Notes under the pieces: model-generated | Database searches by the model: none | Seen by the model: only the letters and a program-made list of their open reading frames with translations | What the model was told of the DNA's origin: nothing | Shown: piece by piece, positions 6,237 through 6,718 of the stretch | How positions within the stretch are numbered: the first letter of the stretch is position 1 | How the letters are laid out: each line of letters begins with the position of its first letter | Origin: Candidatus Latescibacterota bacterium | GTDB lineage: Bacteria; Latescibacterota; MVCY01 | Assembly (NCBI GenBank): GCA_030669445.1 | Contig: DAOVDP010000066.1 | Location: 1-6,718 of the forward strand | Direction: 5' to 3' | DNA length: 6,718 bases | Made by a program: the position numbers and the translations under genes

Positions 6237-6307
6237 GGCCACAAAGACACGAAGACACAAAGAAGCCCAATGCTATTTAATCTTCGTGGCTTGGTGTCTT
6301 TGTGGCC
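6237..6307. repeat. Strong inverted repeat made of 8-base units (CACAAAGA type)
   Basis: The left arm (6237-6263) and right arm (6281-6307) match as inverted copies at 24 of 27 positions, with the outer 14 bases, GGCCACAAAGACAC and its complement, perfect; the loop is 17 bases. The left arm holds three abutting units CACAAAGA, CACGAAGA, CACAAAGA (6240-6263). The element starts eight bases after the stop codon of the 847-residue protein and ends 57 bases before the next start codon. As RNA it would fold into a very stable stem and may work as a 3'-end or transcript-stability hairpin; no T-tract follows. It may equally be a dispersed, mobile-like repeat. Confidence 0.85.
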
Positions 6308-6364
6308 CAGTTGTCTATTTTGATCTCGGAATTTCTACATTTCTAAGCAGAAGGGAGGCCTGTA

Positions 6365-6718
6365 ATGTCCAAAAAGCTATGGAGATTTTCTATTGTCTTG
6401 GTTTTGTTGGGTTGTACAGCGGCTGGCGCCCAGGTGAGAACGACGGCTTTCCAGCCCGAAGGACTCCATGTGATGGTAGGGGCCATCGAACCGGCCTTAA
6501 GAAAATGGTATGTTCCTCAAGAGCTGTACAGCGAGTTCGGATGGGAGCAGTGGCAGTACACCAACTATGCAAAGGATATTTACCGCAAGTACACGGATAT
6601 CGGCTTAGAAGGCTACAGGTATTATGACATCTATGGGGAATATATCACCAAAGGGTGGAAGGTCTACGATTGGAGTCAAGACATGCCCAAGGACTTCGGA
6701 AGCGCTGTGTTTAAGAGT
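6365..6718 (+). CDS. Exported, possibly lipid-anchored protein, N-terminal part (3' truncated)
   Basis: This frame is open from ATG 6365 to the end of the window (118 codons) with no stop, so the gene continues beyond it. GGGAGG (6353-6358), six bases before the ATG, supports the start. The N-terminus M-S-K-K-L-W-R-F followed by a hydrophobic core is an export signal. It contains L-L-G-C with cysteine at residue 17, a lipobox, but A-G-A|Q at residue 22 would also be an acceptable type I cleavage site, so lipoprotein versus freely secreted is unresolved. The mature part is very rich in tyrosine and tryptophan (R-K-W-Y-V-P-Q-E-L-Y, W-E-Q-W-Q-Y-T-N-Y-A, G-Y-R-Y-Y-D-I-Y-G, G-W-K-V-Y-D-W). I recall similar N-termini in large uncharacterised secreted proteins of Latescibacterota-like genomes, but know no function. 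It is separated from the preceding gene by the 6237-6307 hairpin and is probably its own unit or a distal operon member. Confidence 0.85.
   Translation, partial: MSKKLWRFSIVLVLLGCTAAGAQVRTTAFQPEGLHVMVGAIEPALRKWYVPQELYSEFGWEQWQYTNYAKDIYRKYTDIGLEGYRYYDIYGEYITKGWKVYDWSQDMPKDFGSAVFKS

Noticed and set aside
6311..6341. Sigma70-like promoter TTGTCT ... TACATT upstream of the last gene
   Set aside because: Only four of six matches in each box and a 19-base spacer; not distinguishable from chance in AT-rich sequence.
6286..6627. Open frame of 113 codons overlapping the last gene in another frame
   Set aside because: It begins inside the inverted repeat, has no ribosome binding site, gives a low-complexity arginine/cysteine-rich product, and overlaps the well-supported exported protein starting at 6365.

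Overview
The window reads as a piece of a chromosome (or metagenomic contig) from an uncultured bacterium of the FCB/Latescibacterota/Poribacteria type. This is an inference from protein style, not from a marker gene. The secreted proteins combine discoidin-like (F5/8 type C) domains with a C-terminal FlgD-like Ig domain that carries an N-G-D-G-x-N-D type loop, an architecture common in those phyla. The one truncated upstream protein ends in a W-G-G-I-K-A-M-F-K tail that, from memory, recurs in secreted proteins of the same groups. No rRNA, tRNA, CRISPR array, transposase or phage gene is visible.

Layout, all genes on the + strand: (1) 1-591, the 3' end of a secreted or surface protein that looks like the C-terminal half of a CBM9/DOMON-like beta-sandwich; (2) a 216-base gap with an intrinsic terminator (627-649) and a long imperfect inverted repeat built of 8-base units (660-752); (3) 808-1530, a lipoprotein of about 240 residues with no recognised function; (4) a 91-base gap with another imperfect inverted repeat plus an 11-base direct repeat; (5) 1622-3595, a secreted protein with one discoidin-like domain and a C-terminal FlgD-like domain; (6) a short gap with a terminator-like hairpin (3633-3655); (7) 3686-6229, a larger paralogue with two discoidin-like domains and an unusual insertion of two tandem small modules; (8) a gap with a near-perfect 27-base inverted repeat (6237-6307), again of 8-base units; (9) 6365-6718, the start of another exported, possibly lipid-anchored protein that runs off the window and is missed by any ORF search requiring a stop codon.

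Every gene with a visible N-terminus carries an export signal (two signal peptidase I type, one clear lipobox, one ambiguous), so the window is an envelope or extracellular gene cluster. A plausible reading is that the discoidin/FlgD-Ig proteins are displayed or secreted ligand-binding proteins and the lipoproteins are their outer-membrane partners. No catalytic domain is seen, so the substrate and biological role cannot be stated. The most notable features are a recurring small protein module of about 27-38 residues found four times in the two paralogues, with a tandem pair inserted where the sister protein has only four residues, and the two intergenic hairpins whose 8-base units (CGCAAAGA versus CACAAAGA) differ by one base and which lie at nearly the same distance upstream of the two genes encoding lipobox-bearing proteins.
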